64,000 nt of DNA from Limnephilus marmoratus (lineage: Eukaryota > Arthropoda > Insecta > Trichoptera > Limnephilidae), in the NCBI GenBank assembly GCA_917880885.1, contig OU862907.1, forward strand, positions 68,009,072 to 68,073,071. Reading direction: 5' to 3'. Positions 25,301-35,956 of this stretch are shown one piece after another. A program made the translations under genes and the position numbers. The notes under the pieces are model-generated. The model did not search any database. It saw nothing but the letters and a program-made list of their open reading frames with translations, and had not been told where the DNA came from. Numbering within the stretch: position 1 is the first letter of the stretch; each line of letters starts with the position of its first letter.

Positions 25301-25953
25301 TGCATTTCATGGTAAGGAAGGTACATGTCATGTGATGCTAAAACTCGGAAAGTAATAAAATCTTACAAATAATTTGGACAAAATACTGGAAAGGAAGAGT
25401 GATGTTACCTTCCACCACACATAATGTAAGAAATCGCTAGTAATTCGGGTAGCGGGCCCTTGAGTAACTTCCATTGTATTTCATGGTAAGGAAGGTACAT
25501 GTCATGTGATGCTAAAACTCGGAAAGTAATAAAATCTTACAAATAATTTGGACAAAATACTGGAAAGGAAGAGTGATGTTACCTTCCACCACACATAATG
25601 TAAGAAATCGCTAGTAATTCGGGTAGCGGGCCCTTGAGTAACTTCCATTGTATTTCATGGTAAGGAAGGTACATGTCATGTGATGCTAAAACTCGGAAAG
25701 TAATAAAATCTTACAAATAATTTGGACAAAATACTGGAAAGGAAGAGTGATGTTACCTTCCACCACACATAATGTAAGAAATCGCTAGTAATTCGGGTAG
25801 CGGGCCCTTGAGTAACTTCCATTGTATTTCATGGTAAGGAAGGTACATGTCATGTGATGCTAAAACTCGGAAAGTTATAAAAGCTTACAAATAATTTGGA
25901 CAAAATACTGGAAAGGAAGAGTGATGTTACCTTCCACCACACATAATCTAAGA
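10322..25953. repeat. 174-bp satellite array, about 90 units
   Basis: The unit ttaagtaacttccattgcat...gggccc repeats every 174 bp. Unit starts at 10322 and 25808 are exactly 89 periods apart, and a 146-bp partial unit ends at 25953. Units 2 to about 86 are identical by eye except for one A-to-G change (cttgag) at unit 76, 23372. The first unit differs near ttccaataca, and the last four carry shared changes. No frame is open even though 174 is a multiple of three. Each unit contains the inverted pair ggaaggta/taccttcc. The size is close to one nucleosome repeat. Satellite homogenised by unequal exchange is the simplest reading. A role in heterochromatin or chromosome segregation is possible but unshown. 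Confidence 0.97.
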
Positions 25954-27473
25954 TGACTTACATAAGTCGCTCTCATATTTATTTTTATTTTTTCTTTATT
26001 TAAAAGACAATATTTGCTGTCGCTTAGGTCGATGCAATTTTTAAAAAGTAGCATTAGCTAATTATAGTGGTGACTAAAGCGCCATAAAAGTAGTCGGATC
26101 GCAATGAAACTGAAATGAAAGGACCATTATGTCGGGGGTTGCTTCAATTTTGGAAATTTTACTTATCTCAGAAGTAATACGGATGCATGATTTTTTGGAC
26201 CCTATGGAGGGAAATGGGAGAATGGGACACATAATGTTATTACGATGACCTTTTTTGGATGACAAGCCTTCCTACACACTTATTCGCGATGTTTGCATTG
26301 TCAATAAATATTATAAATAATAGAGAATTTTCTAAATAAATGTCAACTCGTAAACAATACCTTTCCATACTAGGTATATATTTTCAAACAAGTTGTACGT
26401 TTCAATGGCATCTGTTGACAAGACTGCTAAGTTTTAGGAAGCTATGATGGGTACCTTAAACTTACCTGAACATCATATCGTGCGTAGGTACGCACTTTGC
26501 ATGACGAGCATAAGATGGCAATATGAGAATCTTTTTGTATGAATGTTTTTTGTAAATTTATTATTAAATGTACAAAAAGATAAAGTATAAATTTTATACA
26601 AAACATTATCTAGAAAATTTTTGTGGTGTTTAGTCTTATTGTATAAAATTAAATAAAATGGAACTTCCTTACAAGAAGAACAGTGACTCATTTATTAGAC
26701 AGACATACCCTTTAAGAACCGTGATGAGCTCGGATAGCCAGGGAGGCTAATTCTGTCCTATCTCTCTTGACTTTATAAAAGGCTAAACATCCAGGATCAG
26801 TGATCAACTTTAGTATGATTCTTCTTAATTATTTACTAAGTCTAGTACTAGTGCCATCCATCTATGGTCAGTGACTGAAACTATCACCTCAACAATATTA
26901 TTGTAGTAGGAGATTTTCAAAATATTGTCGGGTTATTGGTAACTAGGGAATTTTTGGCTTTCTTTTATAAAAAAAAAATATTAACCACAATGTTCAAAAA
27001 ATGTAATCATAATATAAAAATCAAAATATGCTTGCTGGGGGATATAGTTTATTAGTAGGGAGAGCGGGGCAAGGCGGGGGTTAGGGGAAAGATTGAGTTT
27101 TATATTAGTATAATGTAAGTACCTAGTAGGTACTCATAATATACATGGTTTATATAGGTGGTTTGGTAGGTATATTTATGTTACGTCGTATGTCGCTATA
27201 GGTGGCCACTTCAGAAATTACTTTGTTGAAATAGAGAGCCTGTATTTATATTAACACAATTACGACGTTATCTTAAATTCAGGCAAAACAATTCATTATT
27301 CTTAATATTTTAGTCATAACTCGTAAAAAGCGTTTTTCCGTAAAACGCGCGCCATCTATGAAAGAATAGTAAATGAATTCTTTTGACAATCACCGAGTTT
27401 TGACAATTTATCGAATTTTGATTTATTTAACAATCATTGTTTTGCATTATATCATTATGAAATTTTTGACAGT
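25954..27473. other. AT-rich spacer, nothing recognised
   Basis: Only short unrelated open frames occur. I see no domain, no terminal repeats and no convincing promoter. A GC-richer patch lies at 27055-27090. Confidence 0.5.
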
Positions 27474-28117
27474 TTGCAAGAATTATGGTGAAGATTAAAC
27501 AACTTTTCAAATGTATTGTCACGTGGTTGTAATAATAAAGAAAGCATTTTGTGAAGATTAAACAACTTTTCAGATGTATTGTCATGTGGTTATAATAATA
27601 AAGAAGGCATTTTGTGAAGATTAAACAACTTTTCAGATGTATTGTCATGTGGTTGTAATAATAAAGAAGGCATTTTGTGAAGATTAAACAACTTTTCAGA
27701 TGTATTGTCATGTGGTTGTAATAATAAAGAAGGCATTTTGTGAAGATTAAACCACTTTTCAGATGTATTGTCATGTGGTTGTAATAATAAAGAAGGCATT
27801 TTGTGAAGATTAAACAACTTTTCAGATGTATTGTCATGTGGTTGTAATAATAAAGAAGGCATTTTGTGGAGATTAAACAACTTTTCAGATGTATTGTCAT
27901 GTGGTTGTAATAATAAAGAAGGCATTTTGTGAAGATTAAACAACTTTTCAGATGTATTGTCATGTGGTTGTAATAACAAAGAAGGCATTTTGTGAAGATT
28001 AAACAACTTTTCAGATGTATTGTCATGTGGTTGTAATAATAAAGAAGGCATTTTGTGAAGATTAAACAACTTTTCAGATGTATTGTCATGTGGTTGTAAT
28101 AATAAAGAAGGCATTTT
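27474..28117. repeat. 63-bp minisatellite, about 10 units
   Basis: Units begin gcattttgtgaagatta at 27544, 27607 and every 63 bp to 28111. A more diverged unit starts at about 27474. Single-base differences mark individual units. Because 63 is a multiple of three, the minus strand stays open in two frames across the array (27427-28089 and 27590-28144). I regard these frames as by-products of the repeat. Confidence 0.95.
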
Positions 28118-29908
28118 AAAAGTTCCCGGCAACCTCATCCTCAAGCATATTGTGATTTGTATTTATATAGACATGTGAGATTAGGACACACTTACCTAAA
28201 TATACAATCCACTTGTTCCAACTACATACTTAAGTGGCGGTTCGTGAGTTTTCAGTGAGCTATAGCGCTAACATTGAAAAATATGACGTACTAGTTTACA
28301 AGCTACTATCAGGGAAATTCATTATCTGTTAGTAAACTCGCTCAGTGTAATCGTATTACTAGCTAACTAGCAGATTGTGGACAATCTACGAAAAAAGTTG
28401 AAAGGTAGTCAACTTCACTTGCTAATCTCTCAAGATGGCGGCCCACGAACAGCTAATTCTAATTATCGCTACTGTCTAGCGTGTGGCGCTATGTGCGAGC
28501 TCAAGTTTTTTTTACAAAATGTCAACAGAATTGGTTCGCATGGGAGTCGTTATTTTAGCTGTTACTGTCGCTACTGAGCGATTAGAGAGTTTTGTGTGTC
28601 ATGAAAATTTCACTCGCCGATTCACTTTTATTAAACTTACCGGCTAGTAGCTTGTAAACTCGCTCAATGTAATCGAGGCCTTAGGGGCCATTCATTCATT
28701 GGATTGAGTCACCGATTCAAAATTGAATTTTCAGCCTTTCTTGAAAGATTTGGGTTTGTTTATTTATTTATATTCATTTATATTTATGGACAGGACAAAA
28801 CTATTTATTTATATTCATATAAACTTTTTCCACGCGATCGTAACAACAGTTGATACGGCAAAAGTCATGCCTCACACGCGCCCGTATTAGCCCTTGTTAC
28901 GCTAACTTCGACTGCTTATATTACAGCGCTACTATGTCACAGTATTTTTTCCCGCTTGCTAGGACATTCGTGTAACTATCACGATGCTGACATCTTCAGG
29001 CATATTTCGAAAGTAAAATTGTATTTCGTAAAAAACATCTATAATCAAGTGAATGTGTCCTCGTGCCTTTGAATGCAAAGTTCATAATTTACTCCACAGA
29101 TGGCGCTATTAGTTTGCGCTAGTAGTTTGCGCACGCGCATCCATGCGATTCCGACTGACCAAATTGGACAAGCGTCGATAACATTTATTATCGAGATCGC
29201 GCGTATTCGCACACGTTTGTTTATGTTGTGAAAGTGTGATTTTGAATTTACATTGGTAAAAATTTTATTAATTTTAGTGTCATCAGAAGTTTTAGAACTT
29301 ATTTATACGAATTAATAATAATAAGTGATTGAGGTACCACTTGTGTTTATCAACGCGGTGTCCTGAGTACACGCACGCGGATAAATGGCGCCGTCTTTAA
29401 GATAATATGGGTACGTTTTTAACGTCTTTTGTTTTTTATAAACATCTAGGAGTGTTTACAGACGACGATTTGGTTTCAAATTGTAGATAATAATCTCATC
29501 TGTTTATATAGTATGATAAATCATGCCATAATATGCTATAATTTGACATAAAATTGGTTGGATAGGTATTTGAAATATGACATAAACATGTACCGCGTAT
29601 GGGTATTGAAAAAACGGAGTAGTTCAACGCTGGGAAAAGGTTAAATGTGTCGACACATATCAAACTCGCCTAAGTCCCGTTTAAACAGCTTTCGGATAAT
29701 GACGATTTTTTCTAGTTTCAACTTTTAGCTAGTAAAAACCTGTGAATTTGACGTCATGTTATTAATATTATACCTGGAAACACAGAAAAATAAAAATCAA
29801 AATAAATTTCTTATAGTAAATTTGCATTTTCGATGATTTTTTAATGGACTTTGGCGCATTTGATATAATACTTATGGACTTAATCGATATTGAAATAGAA
29901 TTACTGGA
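28118..29908. other. Gene-poor spacer with a CpG-rich patch
   Basis: A short direct repeat, gtaaactcgctcagtgtaatcg, occurs near 28332 and again near 28654. Between 29100 and 29420 the sequence is unusually rich in CG (cgcacgcgcatcc, gatcgcgcgtattcgc). It includes tcgataa...ttatcga at about 29172-29191. A possible splice donor, ggtacgt, is at about 29409. No coding exon can be supported. Confidence 0.4.
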
Positions 29909-30936
29909 CTATTGACAGCAAAAACAAATTTCGATGGAGTGATTATCGATTTTTTCGACATTAATAAATGCCTTTGCGGAATTAGTTTTTTGCGGTTTAG
30001 CGGTATAATTATTATTTGAGCCAAGACGGCTCGATTTCGGTTGCGTGATTTGTGCGCGATTAAGAATTCGTTGCTGTACTCTTACGAAGTCGATTAGTTC
30101 CGCGCTGGACTGTAGATTTTCATTATTTTTAATAGAAGATTCAAAAGCCTTTACAGTCTCTATGTCAAGACGTTTAAGACCCAGTTGCAACAATATGAAT
30201 TCTGCGAGGTCTTTTATTTTCAATTGCTTCAGCGCGGCGATGTTCGCGGAGTATGCATCTGCAAAATTCTCTAAAGAAGCGGGCGTGGCCGAGATAACTG
30301 GAGGTAATTTCAGCAATCGGTCAAAGTATAATTCAGCAAGAACGCGTTGATCATTATACTTAGTACACAATGCGTCCCAGATAACTTGATAATTTGTACC
30401 CGTAGGCGTAATAGCTTTGCAAATACTTAATGCTTTTCCGGTTAATTTAGACATCAGATACTGCATTTTTTCCGTATCATCCAGAGAATCATTCAAATGT
30501 ATAACTGAATTATATGTTTCATAAAAAAGAGACCAACTATCCAGATTCCCGCTAAAGCACGCTATTTCCAATGCAGGTAGCTTAATTTGACGGCGAGGTT
30601 TCGCAACCGGATTCGACAGCATATTTGCTTCTGTATATTTAATAACACCGAAGAGTTCTTCAAATGCATTTAATTGAGTATATTCAGCGATTGCTTCCGG
30701 ATTCAATTCCAGTTCGCAATCCACCTTTTCATCTAAGATTGTTATAAATTCAGAACGAATTTTTTCAACAGTAGTTGCGCCTGATAAAAAAGATTTGCGA
30801 TCGTAAATGCTTTCCGAAGCTTTCCTTATCTTGTCATACACCGACTGTAGGCTCGCAAAACTAGCGGCTAGTTTAGCATTTAAACGTTTGAGACGTCTTT
30901 CATCCCGAGACGATCCGGATGATGCGCTCGTAGCCA
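29909..30936 (-). pseudogene. BEL/Pao retrotransposon gag, 3'-truncated
   Basis: Gag forms the retrotransposon particle and binds its RNA. The minus-strand ATG at 30934-30936 begins MATSASSGSSRDERR, then a helical region with SLQSVYDKIRKASESI. The diagnostic DUF1759-type segment follows: KLPALEIACFSGNLDSWSLF, YLMSKLTGKALS, LCTKYNDQRVLAELYFDRLL. The frame ends ICFCCQ then stop, where a CCHC zinc knuckle should begin, so the protein is cut at about 342 residues. Protease, reverse transcriptase, RNase H and integrase are not found to the left. The LTR lies at 35329-35938, with LINE-2 inserted in between. Confidence 0.8.
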
Positions 30937-31019
30937 TTTTCTTTATTCCGGTTATATTTACAAAATTAAACCCAATTGCATGTGAAATTTTAAATGCCAT
31001 AAGTAGCATGTCTTCAGCT

Positions 31020-31547
31020 GTGGCATCCAAAACTGCCAGCTTAGAAGGTGAACTGCGTGCATACAAAGATATTAGAGCAAATTCTTCCCAAAATAACTTT
31101 GATATTTGCGAGGCGATTTCGGAAATGAATGAGCAACAAGTGCGATCCAAAAATATTATTGTTTGCAATGTGCCTGAGAGTATTAAGACAACAGAAGCGG
31201 GCAGGATCTTGGACGACCAGGCAAGTGTCACCAGTATAATCAGTGAAATCGACAAATCAGCAAATGAAAATATTTCAAAAATTTATAGAATTGGTAGATT
31301 ATCAAATAGCAAATCTAGACCCATAAAAATCGAACTAGAAAATTCCATACAATCGAGAAATGTTCTAAGCAAACGAGGTCTTCTTAAGAACAATATTAAA
31401 ATTTATCTCGACTCAACTCCGGCGCAGCAAAAATTTCTAAAAGATTTGAGGGTTCAACTGGAGAAGCGAAAAGAAAATGGTGAAGATGTCACCATAAAAT
31501 ACATAAACTCCACGCCCAGAATTGTCCCAAATTTGCCAAAAAACTAG
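31020..31547 (+). pseudogene. LINE-2 ORF1, C-terminal part
   Basis: The frame gives SLEGELRAYKDI, then SEMNEQQVRSKNIIVCNVPES, KIYRIGRLSNSKSRPIKIELEN, KRGLLKNNIKIYLDSTPAQQ, ending LPKN. The coiled-coil-to-RRM-like transition and the R-x-S-x-N-I-I-V-x-N-V-P-E-S motif are typical of LINE ORF1 RNA-binding chaperones. LINE-3 ORF1 has the matching RRSNIELVGIPEK. The N-terminal half is missing. In-frame sequence left of 31020 is antisense to the gag leader and is not part of it. Confidence 0.65.
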
Positions 31548-34393
31548 GAAGTTACATAAATATCCAAGCAATTCCAACTAACAATCGAACCAGAACTTTA
31601 AAAATATATTACCAAAACATCCGCGGGCTACGATCGAAACTCGATGACCTACAAGCAGTTCTACCTTCTCATCATCATGACATCATTATACTTACGGAAA
31701 CTTGGCTAAACTCTGATATCAAATCGACTGAACTCGGTCTTACAAACTACAAAATATTTCGCTGCGACAGAAATGTCAGATCAAGTTCCAAGTCAAGAGG
31801 TGGAGGAGTTTTGATTCCTATAAAACAGAAGTTGTCATCTAGAAAATTAACCACGAAACACAATAACATCGAACATCTTTTTGTGCAAGTAACGACTCTT
31901 CTCGAGAAAATTATATTTGGAACGGTCTATCTACCACCACTTTCTGACCCTCAAACATACAGAAACCACTGTGAAGACATCGAAACAATTTCATCAAAAT
32001 ATTCTCACTCGAAAATTGTTATCCTTGCAGATTATAACTTACCAAACCTAACATGGAAAGCAAAAAACTGTGGTCTCATCACAAACGAAAGTGAAAACGA
32101 TCGTGCACGTGAAGTTTTGGACATGGTAAACTTTCTAAACTTTCACCAACATAATTTTATTTATAACAGTAACAATCGCTTATTAGACTTAGCTTTATCA
32201 AACTATCCTAAAATATCTGTAGAACTTTCAAATGATCCACTCCTACCAATAGATAATCACCATCCTCAACTATACATTAAATTAAATATTACATGCGATA
32301 ATGAAAGAATACCTGTACAAAGGGTCCTAAACTTTAAACGAGCCGACTTCGACTCAATTAACAGCCATCTCTCAAATATAGACTGGTCGTTTTTATCTGA
32401 TAAAAACATTGATGAATCTTTAGACCAACTTTATTTATACTTTTCTAATATTATTGAATCCTATGTACCTTTTTATACACCGAGAAGCTATACCTACCCG
32501 GTTTGGTTCTCATCAGAGCTTACTGCCTCTCTTCAGCAAAAGAAGAGTCAACACAAAAAATTCAAACAAAGCAAATCCATAAGTGATTATAAAATCTTTA
32601 GCGAAATCAGGAAAAAATGTAAAGATCTTTCCGAACAATGTTACAAAATGTATATAACCTCTATCGAGGACACTGTCTTTAAATCCAAAAATCTTTGGAA
32701 ATTTCTTAAAAAACTAAACAATGAAAACACAGACTACCCGCCAATAATGCAAATGAATGGAACCAGTGCAAACAATACACAGGACATTGTAAACCTTTTT
32801 TCAGACTTCTTCAAAAATGTCTATGATGAAGAAACCCCACACACTTAACAAATTGCCATATCACGCAAAAATGTTGCGAACAGAAATTACTTTCCTTAGA
32901 CACTGACAAATCCGCTGGTCCAGACAACATTCCACCAATATTCCTCAAAAAATGCTCTACTATATTATCTAAACCACTCACATTATTATTCAACCGTCTC
33001 TTGTCCCTTGGACACTTTCCAGACCGCTGGAAATCTAGCTTCATTACACCTATCTACAAAAAAGGAGACGACACTAATATAGCCAATTATCGCCCCATTT
33101 GTATACAGTCAGTACTACCTAAGCTTTTTGAATCACTGGTCCTTGATGAAATCTATCCCAAATTAATAAAATTAATTGACCAAAAACAGCACGGTTTTAT
33201 CAAAAGTAGATCTACCGCAACTAACTTAACAATATTTCAAAACTTCATAATACAATCTTTTACAGAAAATAAACAAGTCGACTGCATATATACAGACTTT
33301 TCGAAGGCATTTGACAAAGTATCCCATAAACTACTAATCCAAAAACTATTTGCTCTAGGAATAAGGGATAACATGCTAAAATGGTTTACTAGCTACTTAT
33401 TAAATCGTAAACTGTTCGTCAAAATAAAATCTTGGATCTCGAAAGCTTTCTGGGCTACTAGTGGCCTACCGCAGGGTAGTCACCTTGGCCCGGTTTTGTT
33501 CCTCATTTTCATCAATGATATAACCAATTGCTTCAATGATGTCGAGGTATTGCTCTTTGCTGATGACATCAAGCTATACAAGAAAATAAGAGATATAAAT
33601 CATTGCCATATACTACAGTCAAATATTAGTAAGTTTAAAGATTGGTGCGTTCAAAATAATTTATTTTTAAATGTAGAAAAGTGTAAAACCTTGACTTTCT
33701 TTAGAAATAAAAATCCTGTTTTATTTGAATATTCCATCAATAACACAGCTTTAGAAAGAGTCACGGAAATGAGAGATCTTGGAATTATTTTGGATGAAAA
33801 ACGAATGAAGTTTCGCAAATCATATCCACCAAATTATGAACAAAGGTATGAAAACACTAGGCTTCGTATTAAGAACAACTAAAAACTTTACTTCCATAGA
33901 AGCCATTAAACTATTATATGTATCTCTAGTTAGAAGCCAAATTGAATATAACTCGGTAGTTTGGTCTCCATCTTACAAAATTCACGTTAATAATATTGAG
34001 CGAATACAAAAAAAATTTCTGCGTTTTATAAATTTTAAATTAAGTATCCCACTAGAAGACTTAAAATATAATCTATTACTAAATCTTCTAAAAATACATA
34101 CACTAGAAGACAGACGTAAAATAAACGACTTAACATTTTTATTCAAAATACTTAACTCTAAATTCGACTGTTGCGAACTCCTACAACTCATATACTTACG
34201 AATACCGACAGTAACCACGCGACAAAATACATTATTCTACTGCAGCATTCACAAGCGGAACTACATTGCCCACTCTCCTATACAACGATTTCACACTATG
34301 GGGAATCAGTACTTAGGTGATGTCGACATATTTAACATCAACTTGGCGAATTTTGTGGATGTTGTAAAAAACATATTCCAAAACCATTACTAA
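31530..34393 (+). pseudogene. LINE-2 ORF2: endonuclease and reverse transcriptase
   Basis: The endonuclease runs from KIYYQNIRGLRSK (about 31605) through LTETWLNSD and VILADYNLPNLTW to IDNHHPQL. The usual GDFN is ADYN and SDH is DNHH, so catalytic positions are altered. After ETPHT a one-base frameshift near 32840 moves to the frame with LDTDKSAGPDNIPP, FITPIYKKGDDTNIANYRP, QKQHGFIKSRST, TDFSKAFDKV, SGLPQGSHLGPVLF and the catalytic FADD. A second frameshift near 33830 leads to the C-terminal domain (KTLGFVLRTTKNF, SLVRSQIEYNSVVWSP, ERIQKKFLRFINF), ending at 34393. There is no ATG at the start, since the frame opens inside the end of ORF1. It cannot encode an intact protein. Confidence 0.85.
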
Positions 34394-34580
34394 ACATATG
34401 TGTATTTTTGTAAACTTATCAAATTGCTGTATTTTTTTTTTGTATTTTTGTGACTTGTGTGCATTTTTTATGTAATTTTATTTTTGTTATTTCATTATCT
34501 ATTGAAAAATCATCTGTCATCATTGTACTACCAAACATGTAAAAGCCCTCTGGGCGTTGAATAAATAAATAAATAAATAA

Positions 34581-35328
34581 TAAAAATATGAAACGGTAAA
34601 CAACTAAAAGCGGTTAAAGGGTATGCGGTATGTGGAATGCGGTATGAGGTTAAAGGGTATGCGGTATGATGTATGCGGTTTGAGGTAAGGGGTATGCGGA
34701 ATGCGGTATGCGGTTAAAGGGTATAAGGTATGCGGTATGATGTATGCGGTTTGAGGTAAGGGGTATGCGGTATGCAGTTAAAGGGTATGCGGTATGATAT
34801 AAGGTATGCGGTATGATGAGTGTATTATTTATGCGGAATTAATTAATTAATATTTAATTTATTCAATTAATTCACTGTTATCCGCGCACTGGGTTAAATT
34901 GATTGTTCGGCGGTGTAAAGGTTAACAGATACGCCATGAACTGTGCAGGTAATGACAGTTATTTATTGCGTTTATAAATACTGCGATCATAATATTATTC
35001 TGTTTTGTAATGATATCCAATAATAAAACAATACAAATATTAATAAATAATCGTACTATTTATAAGGTAGGTAAATGCGATTTTATCGGCAAAATACAAC
35101 TACATAAGTTATCAGAAATAAATATCAAAAGGATGCCTCGTATTTATTTATTCTAACAGCGGGTAAATATGTTATTTCCAACGTGATGAAATAAGTATAG
35201 GAAACAAATTACTCATGTAGGTATATCAAACCGTTAATGCGGGTAAATATTTTTGTGCGATGTTATAAAACGTAATCTCACTCTTTAATATTGTGGTTCA
35301 AAATATATCCGGCTCGAAGGACCAGAAA
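34581..35328 (-). other. BEL/Pao leader with a short tandem array
   Basis: On the minus strand this lies between the LTR and gag. Next to the LTR it reads ggtccttcgagccgg, a sequence I associate with the start of BEL/Pao leaders. At 34605-34830 there is an imperfect tandem array of about 20-bp ggtatgcggt units. No ORF is present. Confidence 0.45.
34605..34830. repeat. Degenerate ggtatgcggt minisatellite
   Basis: The words ggtatgcgg, gttaaaggg and gtttgaggtaagg recur irregularly. One longer block, about 70 bp starting with atgatgtatgcggtttgagg, is repeated twice. Confidence 0.85.
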
Positions 35329-35938
35329 TGTATGGTTATTTATGTTGTGAGAGTGGATTATGTGTTTTGTGTCTAAGAATGACTGACGAAGGACCTTGAT
35401 TTTTGTGTTACTGATCACTGCCTAAAATGGTAAAAATACATGTCGCATAGAAAAGGAGAGGACTCACCGGAGAAGGGGTAAAGCACTGGTATGATTCCTT
35501 TCCCATCCAAGAGGCACGATCACAATAAGATTAAATGTTTGTTATTTTTTTAATTTTTTAATTTAATTTAATAATTTTTGTGAGCGGAGCACAGTGATGG
35601 CTATATGCAGCGGGAGTTTATTGCAGACTGGTTAAGATTGGCGGGTAAGCGATTGGGGGAATAAGGATAAAAGGACTTGCAACAATAATTAATACCAAGT
35701 CCAAGCAGTGATAGTATGTATGTGCTGTGTAGGTATGTGTATGTATTAGTATGTACGTAACCAGTCTCTGTACTGCTGTTTTATTAGACTGCCGAAATAA
35801 ATTATAAAAAAGGTCACCAGGGGGATACTCATATTCTCAATATGTATTTTGTAATGACATTATTTATATACTTTGTACGAAATAAAAATGAAATAGAGGT
35901 AAAACCTTGTGTTTTTAATAACATTATAACTTATAACA
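35329..35938 (-). mobile_element. Candidate BEL/Pao LTR
   Basis: The plus strand begins tgtatggtta at 35329 and ends cttataaca at 35938, giving TG...CA ends on either strand. It is directly followed on the minus strand by ggtccttcgagccgg and lies in the right place and orientation to be the 5' LTR of the gag at 29909-30936. Internal aataaa words could serve as poly-A signals. No second LTR was found, so the call rests on position and ends. Confidence 0.5.
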
Positions 35939-35956
35939 ATCCGTAAGGGAAATTAG

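Larger units (their letters stand above)
31015..34580 (+). mobile_element. LINE-2, 5'-truncated, in BEL/Pao leader
   Basis: Order on the plus strand: C-terminal part of ORF1 (to 31547), APE endonuclease, reverse transcriptase with two frameshifts (to 34393), 3' UTR ending cctctgggcgttg, and an (aataaa)-type tail at about 34560-34580. The 5' edge is imprecise because it abuts the BEL/Pao leader near 30960-31030. The ORF order and the tail are of the Jockey type. Confidence 0.8.

Noticed and set aside
10322..25953. CRISPR-like array
   Set aside because: The units are contiguous 174-bp repeats without variable spacers, and the window is eukaryotic.
26074..26265. 63-codon minus-strand frame
   Set aside because: No domain, promoter or conservation evidence; compatible with chance.
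30807..31019. N-terminal part of a 246-codon plus-strand frame
   Set aside because: It is antisense to the BEL/Pao gag start and leader; only the part after about 31020 resembles LINE ORF1.
30940..31255. N-terminal 100 residues of the long minus-strand gag frame
   Set aside because: This stretch is antisense to LINE-2 ORF1 and to leader sequence; the gag start is the ATG at 30936.
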